Part shown: positions 1 through 8,825 of the stretch, in pieces
How the letters are laid out: the number at the start of each line of letters is the position of its first letter
Numbering within the stretch: the first letter of the stretch is position 1
Origin: an uncultured Bacteroidales bacterium
GTDB taxonomy: Bacteria; Bacteroidota; Bacteroidia; Bacteroidales; Bacteroidaceae
Direction: 5' to 3'
Length of the DNA: 35,456 bases
Assembly: GCA_902799985.1 (NCBI GenBank)
Contig: CADCCR010000003.1
Location: 1-35,456, forward strand
Made by a program: the position numbers and the translations under genes
Notes under the pieces: generated by a model
Databases searched by the model: none
The model's input: only the letters and a program-made list of their open reading frames with translations
What the model was told of the DNA's origin: nothing

Positions 1-40
1 CGCCCTGCGCTTATTTCGGAAGCGCCTCGCGCTTATTTCA
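1..40. repeat. 22-nt tandem palindromic repeat (edge of array)
   Basis: One full 22-nt unit lies at 19-40. A partial unit occupies 1-18, so the array runs off the left edge. The full unit carries AAGCGC-CTC-GCGCTT, a perfect 6-bp inverted repeat with a 3-nt loop, followed by ATTTC. The same unit recurs at 8627-8802 and 30189-30260. A lone related unit may sit near 129-150. The function is unknown. Confidence 0.8.
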
Positions 41-42
41 GA

Positions 43-121
43 GACCCCCTCCAAACCTCCCCGAGGGGAGGCTTCCTTCGCAGCGACTTTCACTCCCCCT
101 CGGGGGAGACGGAGGGGGGTC
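43..121. repeat. Twin-hairpin C-rich inverted-repeat element
   Basis: The outer ends are inverted repeats (GACCCCCTCC at 43-52 against GGAGGGGGGTC at 111-121, with one extra G). Inside are two back-to-back hairpins: CCTCCCC/GGGGAGG at 56-71 and CTCCCCC/GGGGGAG at 93-108. The layout matches the element at 34276-34403. It lies downstream of the MscS gene's 3' end and may also help terminate that transcript, although no T-run is obvious. It is probably a small non-coding interspersed element. Confidence 0.65.
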
Positions 122-163
122 GTTTTTGGAAGCGCACGCCGTGTGGGATGCTGCTCCGTTGCC

Positions 164-2791
164 TTAGTTGCGGATGTGTACGTCGCGCTGCGGGAAGGGA
201 ATCTCGATGCCGTTTTGGTTCAAAGTGTTGTAGATGACTTCCTTGATGCGGGACGTGAGGACAAGCTTCTCCTCGACGAGCATCCAGACGCAGACCTTGA
301 GGTCGATGCTGCTGTCGCCGAAGTCGCTGAACGCCACGCTGACGGGGATTTTTGTGTCGGTGATGTGCTTTCCGGCAGCGTTCTTCTCCTGGCAGATGGG
401 CGTGATGGCTTCGGTGAGGAGCTGCCGCACGCGGTCCACGTCGGTGCCATAGGCCACGCCGATGGGTATCTTGATGAGCTCATAGCGGTGGTTGCGCGTC
501 ATGTTCTTGAAGTTCTTGCTGAAGAGGGCGCTGTTGAGGAAGGCGATGACGCTGCCGTCGGTGGTGGTGATCTGAGTGCTCTGATAGGTGATGCTCTCCA
601 CCTTGCCGGCGATGCCGTCGCACTCGATGTAGTCGCCTACATGGATGCGTCCGGTCATGAGGCTGATGCCGTAGAAGAAGTTCTCCAGTATGCTCTGCAT
701 GGCGAAGCCGAGACCTGTGGCCAGACCAGCGCCCACGATGCTGATACCATCCTTGGGCACTCGGAAGATGATGAGCACGATGATGATGTACAGGCCCCAG
801 CAGAGGATGCCGAAGACGTTGCGGGCCAGCGTCTTGTTGATGGCCGTGTTGTCGTCGGAGAGCTGCTTGCGGTAGTGCAGATAGAAGCTTCGCAGGGCAT
901 AGTTGGCAAAGCGGAACACGAAGAAGAGCGCAGCCGCCATGCAGACCCAGAAGAGCGAGATGCGGATGATGTTCGTCTTGTTGACGATGTCGCGCATGAA
1001 GATTTTCTTGCAGAGGCTCGTCATCTCGAACACTTCGGCAGCCCAATAGATGCTCACCAGCACTGAGGCGACGGCCAGGATGGGCACCACGGTGCGGCAG
1101 AAGAAGTCGTAGAACCACGTCTGCACAATGAACTCACCGTTCTTGATGCGGCGCATGAGGGCTTTTTGCTCAGCCGTGCTGTCGGCCTTTATGTCGATGC
1201 GGCTCAGCAGATAGCGGCCCTCGTACATGCGTGTCAGGTGGTAGATGAAGGTGATGGTCATGATGGCTGCCAGCTGGAAGGTCCACCATATCATCACCTG
1301 CACGGCGAGGAGCGTGTACCCCACCCATGCGGCCAGACACGAAAAGAGGAGCGCCGCCGTGGTGATGTTCGTGTAGAACTTGTCGAGCAGGGGCAGATAC
1401 TTCTGGTGACGCTTGGTGACAATGTACTGCCAGACGGAAAAGATGAGCAGGATGGGCGGGAAGATGAGGTTGACCAGCGCATTGGGGATGAGGATGATGC
1501 GGAAGAGGATGACGATGAAGGAAAGCGCCATCAGCGGCATATAGATGATGGCCGCATGGCGCATCTGCTCGCCCTTCAGACGGATGTAGAGGCTCAGGTA
1601 GATGGCCTCGAGCAGCCAGGCGATGTTGATGATGAGGCCTGTGCCCATCTGAATGAAGTTGCGGTCGGAGAAGGTGCGCACCAGCATGACGATGCAGGCA
1701 AAGAGGGCGATGCCCACCACATTGTTGAGCATCACCATCTTCTCCTTGTAGCTGGGGCCGCGCCACTTCTTCGGCAGAAGCCATCGCAGCACGATGTAGC
1801 TGATGCCGAGCGAGAGGGCGAGGTAGAAGACCAGGAAGATGCTGATGAAGAGCACCGTGGCACCGCGCCACTCGGAGAAGAGGCGTTCGTGCCCCTCGAA
1901 GGGCTTGTACTTCGAGTCGATGACCGACTTAGCCATCATAATCTGCATGGGCAGCGAGGCCAGAATGCTGAAGTAGTTGTGCCCGCCGTTGCGGAAGATG
2001 TTCTCCTGCAGCAGGCGGTAGCGGCTCTGCGCGTACTCGTCGAGCTCCATCACCTTGTCGTGCACGCTCTGGTAATAGGCGTTCTCGGCCTCGATGCTCT
2101 CCAGGAAGTGAACAAGATTGCTGCGAATGGTGTCGGCAAAAAGCAGGCACTCGTTGCGGTCGCGCAGTTGTTGGCCGGTCAGGTAGAGCGGCTTCTGGTT
2201 CTCCTCTTCCTCCTCGGGCATCTCCTGGTTCTCCTTCTCCATGATGTTGATGGACTCCTCGTCCATCTTGTTGCGGGCGATGAGCAGGGAATCCTGCTTG
2301 GCAGCCAGCGAGTCGATGGCCTGTATGAGGATGCTGTCGCTGCTGGTGAGCATGCTGTCGGCATCGACGACGGGCGGCATGCGCTTGAGGGAGTTGATGA
2401 GGTGGTCGGTGCGTTCTATCTCTTGGCGCAGACGGGCGATGAACTTGTCGTACTGCCGCATCTTGCTGTTGCCGGCGGCCAGGTCGCGACGCAGGTTGGT
2501 GGCCTGCTGGCAGGCATAGGCCATGTCGAAGGTGTTGTCGATGGTCTGCGAGTAGAGCATCAGCCCTATCTGTTCGCATTGCTGCATGTACCAAACCAGC
2601 TGCCTGTGCTGCTGCATGCCTTGCTGCTCGTAGTTTTGCATGAAGGCCTGCTGCTTCTCGTAGTTGGCCTGCAGCTCCGCCCTGAGCACACCCAGCGTGC
2701 GTGCCAAGTTCTTCTCCTTGAGCACGGAACCGGCAGGAATGACAACGAGGAGCAGCACAGCTGCAAGGAGGAAGGAAAAGCGTCTTTTCAT
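164..2791 (-). CDS. MscS-family mechanosensitive ion channel, large periplasmic domain
   Basis: This 875-residue protein is predicted to be an inner-membrane channel that opens under membrane tension and releases solutes on osmotic downshift. A signal-like N-terminus (MKRRFSFLLAAVLLLVV) is followed by a long charged, Gln/Glu-rich region of coiled-coil character (about 25-300), then about ten hydrophobic segments (about 305-690). The pore-lining helix and MscS beta domain are at about 670-800 (motifs GAGLATGLGFAMQ, ILENFFYGI and HVGDYIE), followed by a C-terminal alpha/beta cage region. The length resembles the large MscK/MscM-like members, not the 286-residue MscS. It lies 81 bp after the GH31 gene on the same strand, and a 9-nt repeat array fills that gap, so co-transcription is possible but unproven. 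The ATG is at 2789-2791. Family assignment is firm; the gating stimulus is inferred. Confidence 0.9.
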   Translation of the reverse strand: MKRRFSFLLAAVLLLVVIPAGSVLKEKNLARTLGVLRAELQANYEKQQAFMQNYEQQGMQQHRQLVWYMQQCEQIGLMLYSQTIDNTFDMAYACQQATNLRRDLAAGNSKMRQYDKFIARLRQEIERTDHLINSLKRMPPVVDADSMLTSSDSILIQAIDSLAAKQDSLLIARNKMDEESINIMEKENQEMPEEEEENQKPLYLTGQQLRDRNECLLFADTIRSNLVHFLESIEAENAYYQSVHDKVMELDEYAQSRYRLLQENIFRNGGHNYFSILASLPMQIMMAKSVIDSKYKPFEGHERLFSEWRGATVLFISIFLVFYLALSLGISYIVLRWLLPKKWRGPSYKEKMVMLNNVVGIALFACIVMLVRTFSDRNFIQMGTGLIINIAWLLEAIYLSLYIRLKGEQMRHAAIIYMPLMALSFIVILFRIILIPNALVNLIFPPILLIFSVWQYIVTKRHQKYLPLLDKFYTNITTAALLFSCLAAWVGYTLLAVQVMIWWTFQLAAIMTITFIYHLTRMYEGRYLLSRIDIKADSTAEQKALMRRIKNGEFIVQTWFYDFFCRTVVPILAVASVLVSIYWAAEVFEMTSLCKKIFMRDIVNKTNIIRISLFWVCMAAALFFVFRFANYALRSFYLHYRKQLSDDNTAINKTLARNVFGILCWGLYIIIVLIIFRVPKDGISIVGAGLATGLGFAMQSILENFFYGISLMTGRIHVGDYIECDGIAGKVESITYQSTQITTTDGSVIAFLNSALFSKNFKNMTRNHRYELIKIPIGVAYGTDVDRVRQLLTEAITPICQEKNAAGKHITDTKIPVSVAFSDFGDSSIDLKVCVWMLVEEKLVLTSRIKEVIYNTLNQNGIEIPFPQRDVHIRN

Positions 2792-2828
2792 CTTCGGAGG
2801 ATTGGGTGTTGGTGGATAGAACGAGGTC

Positions 2829-2875
2829 TATGAGGCCCATAGGTCCTATAGGCCCCATGAGCCTCATAGGACTTA
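2829..2875. repeat. 9-nt tandem repeat array
   Basis: Five consecutive 9-nt units (YATRRGNCY type, such as TATGAGGCC, CATAGGTCC and CATAGGACT) run from 2829 to 2873 and end in the TAA stop codon of the GH31 gene (minus strand). They fill most of the 81-bp gap before the MscS start. Units contain self-complementary cores such as GGTCCTATAGG. A sister array lies at 10189-10259 in the same relation to a stop codon. Confidence 0.75.
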
Positions 2876-5836
2876 TTTGATTAGCAACGTCTGCATGCGC
2901 AGGATGGCGTTGTACTCGTTGTCGTAGTACTCGATGCGGACATTGTACTTCCGGCCCTTTTCGACGGACACAATGCCGTTGCGTGTTGTCTCGGCATGGT
3001 CGCCCCAGTCGCTGAAGAGCTCCTTGCCGTCGAAGATGAGGCGGTAGGCATCGTCGCCCGTCATGATGAACATCACGTTGCCCGTCTCGGGGGCTGTGAA
3101 TGTGCTCTCTGCCGTCATGCTCCAGTAGTTCTCGGGGATGCCCTGCGTGGGACTGCCGCCGATGAAGAAGTCAAGCTTCTCCAAGTGCCCCGTGGCCTTT
3201 GCCTCGCCCTCGAGCTTCTTGTTCGGGAAGTAGCGGAGGTCGAAGCCTGTGCCGGTAGCCGTGCTGAACACTTCGGGGGATGCCTCGCGGATCATCTTGC
3301 CGTCCTCACCGACTTGGCGCAGGAAGCGGTCGAAGTTCTCGTTCTTGCCCATCTGTTCAACCAGCACAACGGGCAGCTTCTTGTAGAGTTGATGGAAGCG
3401 GTCCAGCGTCTGCTGCTGTGTCTCGGGATGGTAGGAGAGGCGAAGCGGTGCGGCCTCCAGGTAGCCGAAGTCCTCGGTGTAGACCATGCCGGCATCGTGT
3501 TGCTTGAAGTCCTGCACACTGTTCTGTATGCGGTGGAACTGTCCCTTCTCGCCTACTGCCACGGCATAGTCGGCCGAGGGGAATGTCACCTCGATGGTTG
3601 CTCCCTTGCTGCAGTCGATGCTGCCCAGGGCGATGCTCGTCTCCAGGTTCAGTCCGTCGTAGGTGAAGCTGACCTGCTTGCCGTCGACCTTGACGGCACT
3701 CGGTGCCTTCTGGCAAGGCAGAGCGAGTGTGTAGTCGCGGCGAGCCGGCATGTCCTTGTAGCTGCCCTTGCGCTGACCGATGCGGATGGTGAGTTGCTGT
3801 CCGCTGCGCTCGTAGGAGAGAGGTGTGGTGGCGTACTCGCTGACATAGTTCTTGTCCTCGCCATTGTCCTCATACAGTGTGAAGTCTCCCTTGTCGCCGC
3901 CCGGGAAGACCCGGACAATGACGGGCTGTTCTGTGCCGCTCAGGTTCTTGACCTTGCCGTAATAGGGGATGATGCTGCCTGCCTTGACGTAGACAGGATA
4001 TTCGTCCATCGAGAACAGGCGTTCCACGGTCTGTCCGCCCTGGAGCATCGTGCCGGTCTCGTATTCCAGCCACTGTCCTTCGGGCAGCCAGGCCTTCACC
4101 GTTGCCAGTCCGCTCTCTCGGTTGACAGGATTGGTGACGGGTGCGATGAGCATGCGGTCGCCGAACATGTATTGTTCCTTCACCTCGTAGGCTTCCTTTG
4201 CCTCCGGGTAGTCGTAGTACATGGGTCGGCAAAGCGAGATGCCTGTCTCGTAGTCCTGTCGTGCCATAGTATATATATAAGGTACGAAGGCATAGCGTCC
4301 GTTGATGACGTTTGTGAGGCGGCGCTGTGTCACCTGGTCGAAGGCCCACGGCTCTTTGTTGAGTGCAGGGTCCTTGGTGCTGTGGCTGCGGATGATGGGC
4401 AAGTACTGACCCATCTGCATGGCACGGGTGTAGAGTTCGGGCTCCACGGGTGTGCCGTACTTCTTGCTTTGGTGTCCGCCTATGTCGTGGCTCCAGTAGC
4501 CATAGAGGACATTGGAGGAGGTGCTGTTGAAGTATGGCAGGAAGCGCAGACTTTCCCACGTGATGTATGAGTCGCCCGAGAAGCCTATCTGATAGCGATG
4601 GTTGCCCAGTCCGCCCCAACGATGATAGAGGAGGGGGCGCTTAGAGCCGTTCCGTTCCATGTCGGTGAACCAGATGTAGTTGCACCAGAAGACGTTGTCG
4701 AGGTCTTTGAGGCGCTTGTCCTTTGCCCACTGTTGCCAGTCGAGCCACCAGAAGTCCACGCCTTCGTCGATGTAGGGATGCAGGTAGGTTTCGAAGAGAG
4801 CCTTGACGTAGCGTTTGTCGCTGCCTTGCCACTCCACGGTCTTGCCGTTCTCGATGCCAGCCTTTGCGATGAATTCCTGATACTTCTTCTCGTAGGGTCG
4901 TACGCCGTCGGCAGGGTGCAGGTTCATGGTTGTCTTTACGCCTTGTTCGTCGAGGAAGGCCAGGAACTTCTTATAGTCGGGGAAGAGTCGTTCGTTCCAG
5001 TCCCAGCCTGTCCATCCGCCGCCTGCCTGTTCGCTGATGGGATGCCAGTCCATGTCGATGACGAGCACGTCGAGTGGCAGGTCAAGGCGTTGGAAGCCGG
5101 CGATAAGGTCGCGCAGGTCCTTGTCGGAGTAGCTCCAGTAGCGGCTCCACCAGTAGCCGAAGGTGTATCGAGGCGGCAGGGGCACCTTGCCTGCGAACTT
5201 CGTGAAGCTCTTCAGCGCGCCCTTGTAGTCGTGGCCGTATGCCATGAAGTACCAGTCCTGTGCGCCTTCGGCACTCTGTCGTTCGGTGACCCAGTCCCAG
5301 TCCTTTGCCCCGTCGAAGAGGTAGCTCTTGGAGTCGTCGATGAGTGTCCAGCCATCGGTGGCCAGCAGTCCGTCCTCCAGCGGCATCTCGGTCTTGGGGT
5401 TGCTGTACTGGAACATGTTGCCGTCGTAGCCGTCGAGGGTGCGGTATGTTCCCTTCAGGTTGCCCTTCTGCTGGGTGCCGGGCGACCAGGTGAATGGTGT
5501 GCCGAGGTCTTTGGCTGCGGTGATGGTGAGGTTCTGTGCGCTCAGGGGAGCATCGCCCTTCTTGTAGGTGAGCTTCAGCTTGCTGGTGGTGATGACCACC
5601 TTGCTGCCGCCCAGCGATGCTTTGTGGGGCACGTTGCCGTACTCGCGGATGACGGCCACGAAGCTCTTGTTGTCCACGAACTTGCCGTCGGGAGCATATT
5701 CCAGGCGCAGGGTTCCCTCGTCGATGAGGGTGAATCGAACGTGATTGTCGCGGTAGACTTCTTCAGCCTGAGCAGCTGATGGCATGAGGGCAGCCACTGC
5801 TGCCAGGATGCAAAGGCTTTTGAGTTGTAGTTTCAT
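2873..5836 (-). CDS. Secreted GH31 family glycoside hydrolase with C-terminal PA14-like domain
   Basis: This 987-residue retaining alpha-glycosidase of family GH31 probably acts on alpha-linked sugars in the periplasm or at the surface. A signal peptide covers residues 1-24 (ends SAAQA). It is followed by the GH31 N-terminal beta-sandwich (about 25-215) and the catalytic barrel (about 225-560), which includes LDVLVIDMDWH and FWWLDW (candidate nucleophile Asp near 365). FSGDSYITWE holds the candidate acid/base Asp near 421. Beta-sandwich domains (about 570-700) and a PA14-like carbohydrate-binding domain (about 850-987, GDDAYRLIFDG) complete it. The LDW motif instead of the common WxDMNE puts it away from the classical alpha-glucosidases, so the substrate (xylose, galactose, GalNAc or glucose) is not assigned. 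It starts 9 bp after the glutaminase-like gene, which indicates one transcript. Confidence 0.92.
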   Translation of the reverse strand: MKLQLKSLCILAAVAALMPSAAQAEEVYRDNHVRFTLIDEGTLRLEYAPDGKFVDNKSFVAVIREYGNVPHKASLGGSKVVITTSKLKLTYKKGDAPLSAQNLTITAAKDLGTPFTWSPGTQQKGNLKGTYRTLDGYDGNMFQYSNPKTEMPLEDGLLATDGWTLIDDSKSYLFDGAKDWDWVTERQSAEGAQDWYFMAYGHDYKGALKSFTKFAGKVPLPPRYTFGYWWSRYWSYSDKDLRDLIAGFQRLDLPLDVLVIDMDWHPISEQAGGGWTGWDWNERLFPDYKKFLAFLDEQGVKTTMNLHPADGVRPYEKKYQEFIAKAGIENGKTVEWQGSDKRYVKALFETYLHPYIDEGVDFWWLDWQQWAKDKRLKDLDNVFWCNYIWFTDMERNGSKRPLLYHRWGGLGNHRYQIGFSGDSYITWESLRFLPYFNSTSSNVLYGYWSHDIGGHQSKKYGTPVEPELYTRAMQMGQYLPIIRSHSTKDPALNKEPWAFDQVTQRRLTNVINGRYAFVPYIYTMARQDYETGISLCRPMYYDYPEAKEAYEVKEQYMFGDRMLIAPVTNPVNRESGLATVKAWLPEGQWLEYETGTMLQGGQTVERLFSMDEYPVYVKAGSIIPYYGKVKNLSGTEQPVIVRVFPGGDKGDFTLYEDNGEDKNYVSEYATTPLSYERSGQQLTIRIGQRKGSYKDMPARRDYTLALPCQKAPSAVKVDGKQVSFTYDGLNLETSIALGSIDCSKGATIEVTFPSADYAVAVGEKGQFHRIQNSVQDFKQHDAGMVYTEDFGYLEAAPLRLSYHPETQQQTLDRFHQLYKKLPVVLVEQMGKNENFDRFLRQVGEDGKMIREASPEVFSTATGTGFDLRYFPNKKLEGEAKATGHLEKLDFFIGGSPTQGIPENYWSMTAESTFTAPETGNVMFIMTGDDAYRLIFDGKELFSDWGDHAETTRNGIVSVEKGRKYNVRIEYYDNEYNAILRMQTLLIK

Positions 5837-5845
5837 ATAGTTGTG

Positions 5846-8521
5846 TTATTTCTTGATGGCAATTTTCTTTCCGTTCTTGATGTAGATGCCTGGGGCGGAA
5901 GGCTTGGAGGTCTTGCGCCCGTAGAGGTCATACCATTCGCCGGCATAGCTGGGGACGGATGGTTCTGTGGCAGCGGGTATGCGTCCGATGCCGGTGCGTC
6001 CGCCGTCGATGAACTGCTCCACGAAGACACGCATCCAGTAGCCGCCTACTACGCTGCGTGCCTGGAACATGGCTTGTTTGCCCGAGTTGGCATAGTGATT
6101 ATCGCTGACGGGGACGCGCGATGTCGTTTCGTTGATGTACTTCCAGAGCGTGTTGATGAGTCGTGTGCGCTGCGACTGGATGTCGGCGAAGCCCATCACC
6201 CACATCTGCCAGTCGCTCTTGCAGAGGTTGCCGCGGCTGTCGAGTGGCAGGCCGTAGCTCTGCATCTTGTTGCCAATGTAGAACGACATCTCGCGTGTGC
6301 GGACGGTCTTGAACATGTCCCAGCCCCAGATTTTGTCCCATACGAGGTTGTACTTGGTGCTCCATGTCGAGGTGTTTGCGCCGAAGTTGAGCAGATAGTG
6401 CATGCCGCCGGCTGAGGTGTAGGCATTCTTTGTCCAGAATGATGCCATGTCCTCGGCCTTGGCTTTGTACTCCTCGGCTTTCTCTTCGTCGCCCAGCATG
6501 CGGCATATCTCGCTGAAGCTCATCACGCCCATGATGGCTTTGGCAGCCAGGTTGATGTTGCGTGCGCTGTGTCCCATGAAGTCGTCGGTGCAGAGCTGGT
6601 TGGCGGGGTCTTTGCCGTTCTCGACAAGATAGTTGGCCCACTTCGTCATGTACGGCAGGTATTTGCGCAGATAGTCGAAGTCGCCGTCCAGTTTGGCGAT
6701 GATGGCAGCCAGGGTGAGCATGTTGCCGCTCTGTTCCACGGGCATTGTGCTGCCGCTGCCGTCGGCGGGATTGCCGTAGTGGTTGCCGTTGGCCACCGGG
6801 TAGTGGCCCAGGTCGTGGTTGGGGAAGTCGTAGTTCCACTTGCCCAGGGCGCTGTACTCGAAGACGGGTGTTATCATGGCTTTTGCCAATGCGGGGGAGT
6901 AGATCCAGTAGAGTGGCTGCGAGGGGTAGGTGACGTCGAGCGTGTTGATGAAGCCGCCGGAGTTGTTCTCGCGGCTCATGAACATGAGGTTGCCCTTCGA
7001 GTCGCTGAAGAGTTTGTGTGCGGCGTTCACCTGCCGGTAGACTGCGGCCAGTATCTCGCCATACTTCTCACCGCCTATGGCATAGCCGTCGTCGTAGATT
7101 TGCTTGTCCGTGCGGCGGCATTGCTGCATGATGTCGCTGTAGTTCGTGTAGAGGTCCTCGAAGCGAGCTGTGATGTTGGTCCTGCCGTTGTTGGTCCAGT
7201 AGCCTCTGCGGTTGGAGCCGAAGTACTGTATGGAGTAGGTGTCGTCGTAGCCGAGCATGGTGAAGGAGCGTTTGCCGGCATCCGTCACGATGCCGAGGCT
7301 GTCGCAGAAGACGATGCTGTAGTAGGTGCCGCCGGGGCAGGTCTTGGTGTTGAGCGAGCTGGTGACGGTTCCGTTCTCGACGAACTCACGCAGCAGGGCA
7401 TCGTGCTCGCCGAGCTTGAGGAAGTGGCCGGTCTGGCGGTCGTTGAAGGTATAGACGTAGCCCCAGTCGATGAGGTCGCCCGTGTGGTTCAAGGGGCTCT
7501 GCGAGGCGTTGCCGGCATAGAAGTACTCAAAGCCGCTTGTCTGCTTGCGACGGTTCACGGTGTTCTGGTCGGTGTTGCGTACGGCCATCTCGGCACTGGT
7601 CTGCAGGTACAGGCGCACATCGTGCTCCTGGCCGTCGTTGGGTGTCAGCTGGTAGGAGATGTAGGAAATGGGTGTGGAGAAGAGGACGAGGTCGCTCATC
7701 ACCTGTGGAGTGGTGAATACCAGGTCGAGGTCCACGCCGCCGCATGCGATGGTGTAGTAGGTGCTGGTGGCTGTGACGGTGCACGACTTCTGCTCGGCCT
7801 CTTGCAGTACGCTCTTGTAGAAGCCCATGTCGACGTATGCTCCGCCGCTGGTGTTGTGGCAGTGGCAGGCGATGACGTTGGTGCCTTCGCGCAACAGACT
7901 GCTGTCGATGCGGATGGCTGTGCCGGAGACGTCCCATGTCTCGCCTGTCGAGACGATTCGTGTGCCGTTGATGTAGAGTTCGAAGACGTCGTCGTGCTTG
8001 TACATGGCATAGTAGACGGCCTTGGGGTCGATGCTTTCAAGCTCGAAGGAGCGGCGCACGTAGATGTCGACGTTGCCGCCCGACCAGGAGGTCTTCACCG
8101 TCTTGTTGTAGCCGTCGTCGCCGCCGCCCCAGGGAGCTTCGCCGCTCTTCCAGCTGCTGTCGTCGAAGTCCACGGTGGTCCAAGTGGTGCCTGTGGGCTT
8201 GCTGGTGACGTACTTGCCAGTCCATGCCTTTTCGGCGGCCAGGGGGAAGAGACCTTCCATGCTCTCGCCCATGAAGCGATAGGCCTTGCCGTCCACGTAG
8301 AGGGCGCCGTTGAGGGGCTTCTTCTTGCCGCTCCAATGGGTGATGCTGCCGTCGTAGAGGTGGTTGTACTTGCTCCAGAGGCAGAAGTAGGGGTCGACGG
8401 TGATGAGCGGAACGGCTGGCAGTCGCAGGGCGTTCGCGTGGACTGGGGTGAAGAACTCTGTGGTCTGTGCCTGACTTGCCAATGAGACGAGGCAGAGCAT
8501 GGCGGTCAACAATCTTTTCAT
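5846..8521 (-). CDS. Secreted glutaminase A-like protein (DUF4964/DUF5127/DUF4965/DUF1793 type) with sorting tail
   Basis: This 891-residue protein resembles the fungal glutaminase GtaA family as found in Bacteroidota. A signal peptide is at about 1-19 (MKRLLTAMLCLVSLASQAQ). The N-terminal segment has LRLPAVPLITVDPYFCLWS. A beta-sandwich module (about 95-230, DDVFELYINGTRIV, VIACHCHNTSGG) follows, then the helical toroid-like domain with HDLGHYPVANG (about 567-577), SGNMLTLAAI and CTDDFMGH. The last about 28 residues (YDLYGRKTS...GIYIKNGKKIAIK) look like a type IX secretion type-A sorting signal, suggesting export to the cell surface. The start was placed at 8521, because a start at 8548 would lie inside the -7 promoter box and before the signal peptide. 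First gene of the operon with GH31. True activity (glutaminase or glycosidase) is uncertain because many members are untested. Confidence 0.88.
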   Translation of the reverse strand: MKRLLTAMLCLVSLASQAQTTEFFTPVHANALRLPAVPLITVDPYFCLWSKYNHLYDGSITHWSGKKKPLNGALYVDGKAYRFMGESMEGLFPLAAEKAWTGKYVTSKPTGTTWTTVDFDDSSWKSGEAPWGGGDDGYNKTVKTSWSGGNVDIYVRRSFELESIDPKAVYYAMYKHDDVFELYINGTRIVSTGETWDVSGTAIRIDSSLLREGTNVIACHCHNTSGGAYVDMGFYKSVLQEAEQKSCTVTATSTYYTIACGGVDLDLVFTTPQVMSDLVLFSTPISYISYQLTPNDGQEHDVRLYLQTSAEMAVRNTDQNTVNRRKQTSGFEYFYAGNASQSPLNHTGDLIDWGYVYTFNDRQTGHFLKLGEHDALLREFVENGTVTSSLNTKTCPGGTYYSIVFCDSLGIVTDAGKRSFTMLGYDDTYSIQYFGSNRRGYWTNNGRTNITARFEDLYTNYSDIMQQCRRTDKQIYDDGYAIGGEKYGEILAAVYRQVNAAHKLFSDSKGNLMFMSRENNSGGFINTLDVTYPSQPLYWIYSPALAKAMITPVFEYSALGKWNYDFPNHDLGHYPVANGNHYGNPADGSGSTMPVEQSGNMLTLAAIIAKLDGDFDYLRKYLPYMTKWANYLVENGKDPANQLCTDDFMGHSARNINLAAKAIMGVMSFSEICRMLGDEEKAEEYKAKAEDMASFWTKNAYTSAGGMHYLLNFGANTSTWSTKYNLVWDKIWGWDMFKTVRTREMSFYIGNKMQSYGLPLDSRGNLCKSDWQMWVMGFADIQSQRTRLINTLWKYINETTSRVPVSDNHYANSGKQAMFQARSVVGGYWMRVFVEQFIDGGRTGIGRIPAATEPSVPSYAGEWYDLYGRKTSKPSAPGIYIKNGKKIAIKK

Positions 8522-8545
8522 ATAGCTAATAGATAAATTTCCCTG

Positions 8546-8553
8546 CAAAGTTA
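8546..8553 (-). promoter_or_regulatory. Promoter -7 box for the glutaminase-like/GH31 operon
   Basis: TAACTTTG on the minus strand matches the Bacteroidota TAnnTTTG -7 consensus and lies 25 nt before the chosen ATG. The nearest TTG upstream (8578-8580) is 24 nt away, somewhat longer than the usual 19-21 nt, so the -33 element is weak. Confidence 0.65.
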
Positions 8554-8626
8554 CGAAATAATTTGTTCCCTTCCTAACAATACGAAGAAAAAACGAAGTT
8601 TGCCGCTTCTTTATGGCTATGTGGAA

Positions 8627-8802
8627 AAAAGACCGTGCGCTTCCGGCCGAAGCGCCCCGTGCTTATTCCGGAAGCGCCCCGTGCTTATTTTGGAAGGGCC
8701 TAGCGCTTATTTCAGAAGCGCAGGGCGCTTAATGGCGAAGCGCCTAGCGCTTCCAGCGGAAGCACCAGGCGCTTATTGGCGAACGGCCGTGCGTTTGCAG
8801 GC
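8627..8802. repeat. 22-nt tandem quasi-palindromic repeat array (8 units)
   Basis: Eight head-to-tail units of exactly 22 nt start at 8627, 8649, 8671, 8693, 8715, 8737, 8759 and 8781. Most carry an AAGC/GCTT inverted repeat. In the units at 8715 and 8737 it is perfect over 6 bp (AAGCGC, 3-nt loop, GCGCTT), and at 8649 and 8671 it keeps pairing through a G-U wobble. The array fills the gap between the 3' end of the TolC-like gene and the promoter region of the glutaminase-like gene. No spacers, so not CRISPR. Confidence 0.88.
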
Positions 8803-8825
8803 GGCTCTCCTTGTGTCGAGCGTCA

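Noticed and set aside
1166..2833. A 555-codon plus-strand open frame
   Set aside because: Antisense to the MscS-type gene, low-complexity product, no domain.
8522..8548. Nine extra residues at the start of the glutaminase-like protein
   Set aside because: That ATG lies inside the -7 box TAACTTTG, and the signal peptide starts at the ATG at 8519-8521.
8627..8802. CRISPR array
   Set aside because: Units are contiguous with no unique spacers, units vary, and no cas gene is near. The same holds for 15955-16325 and 30189-30260.
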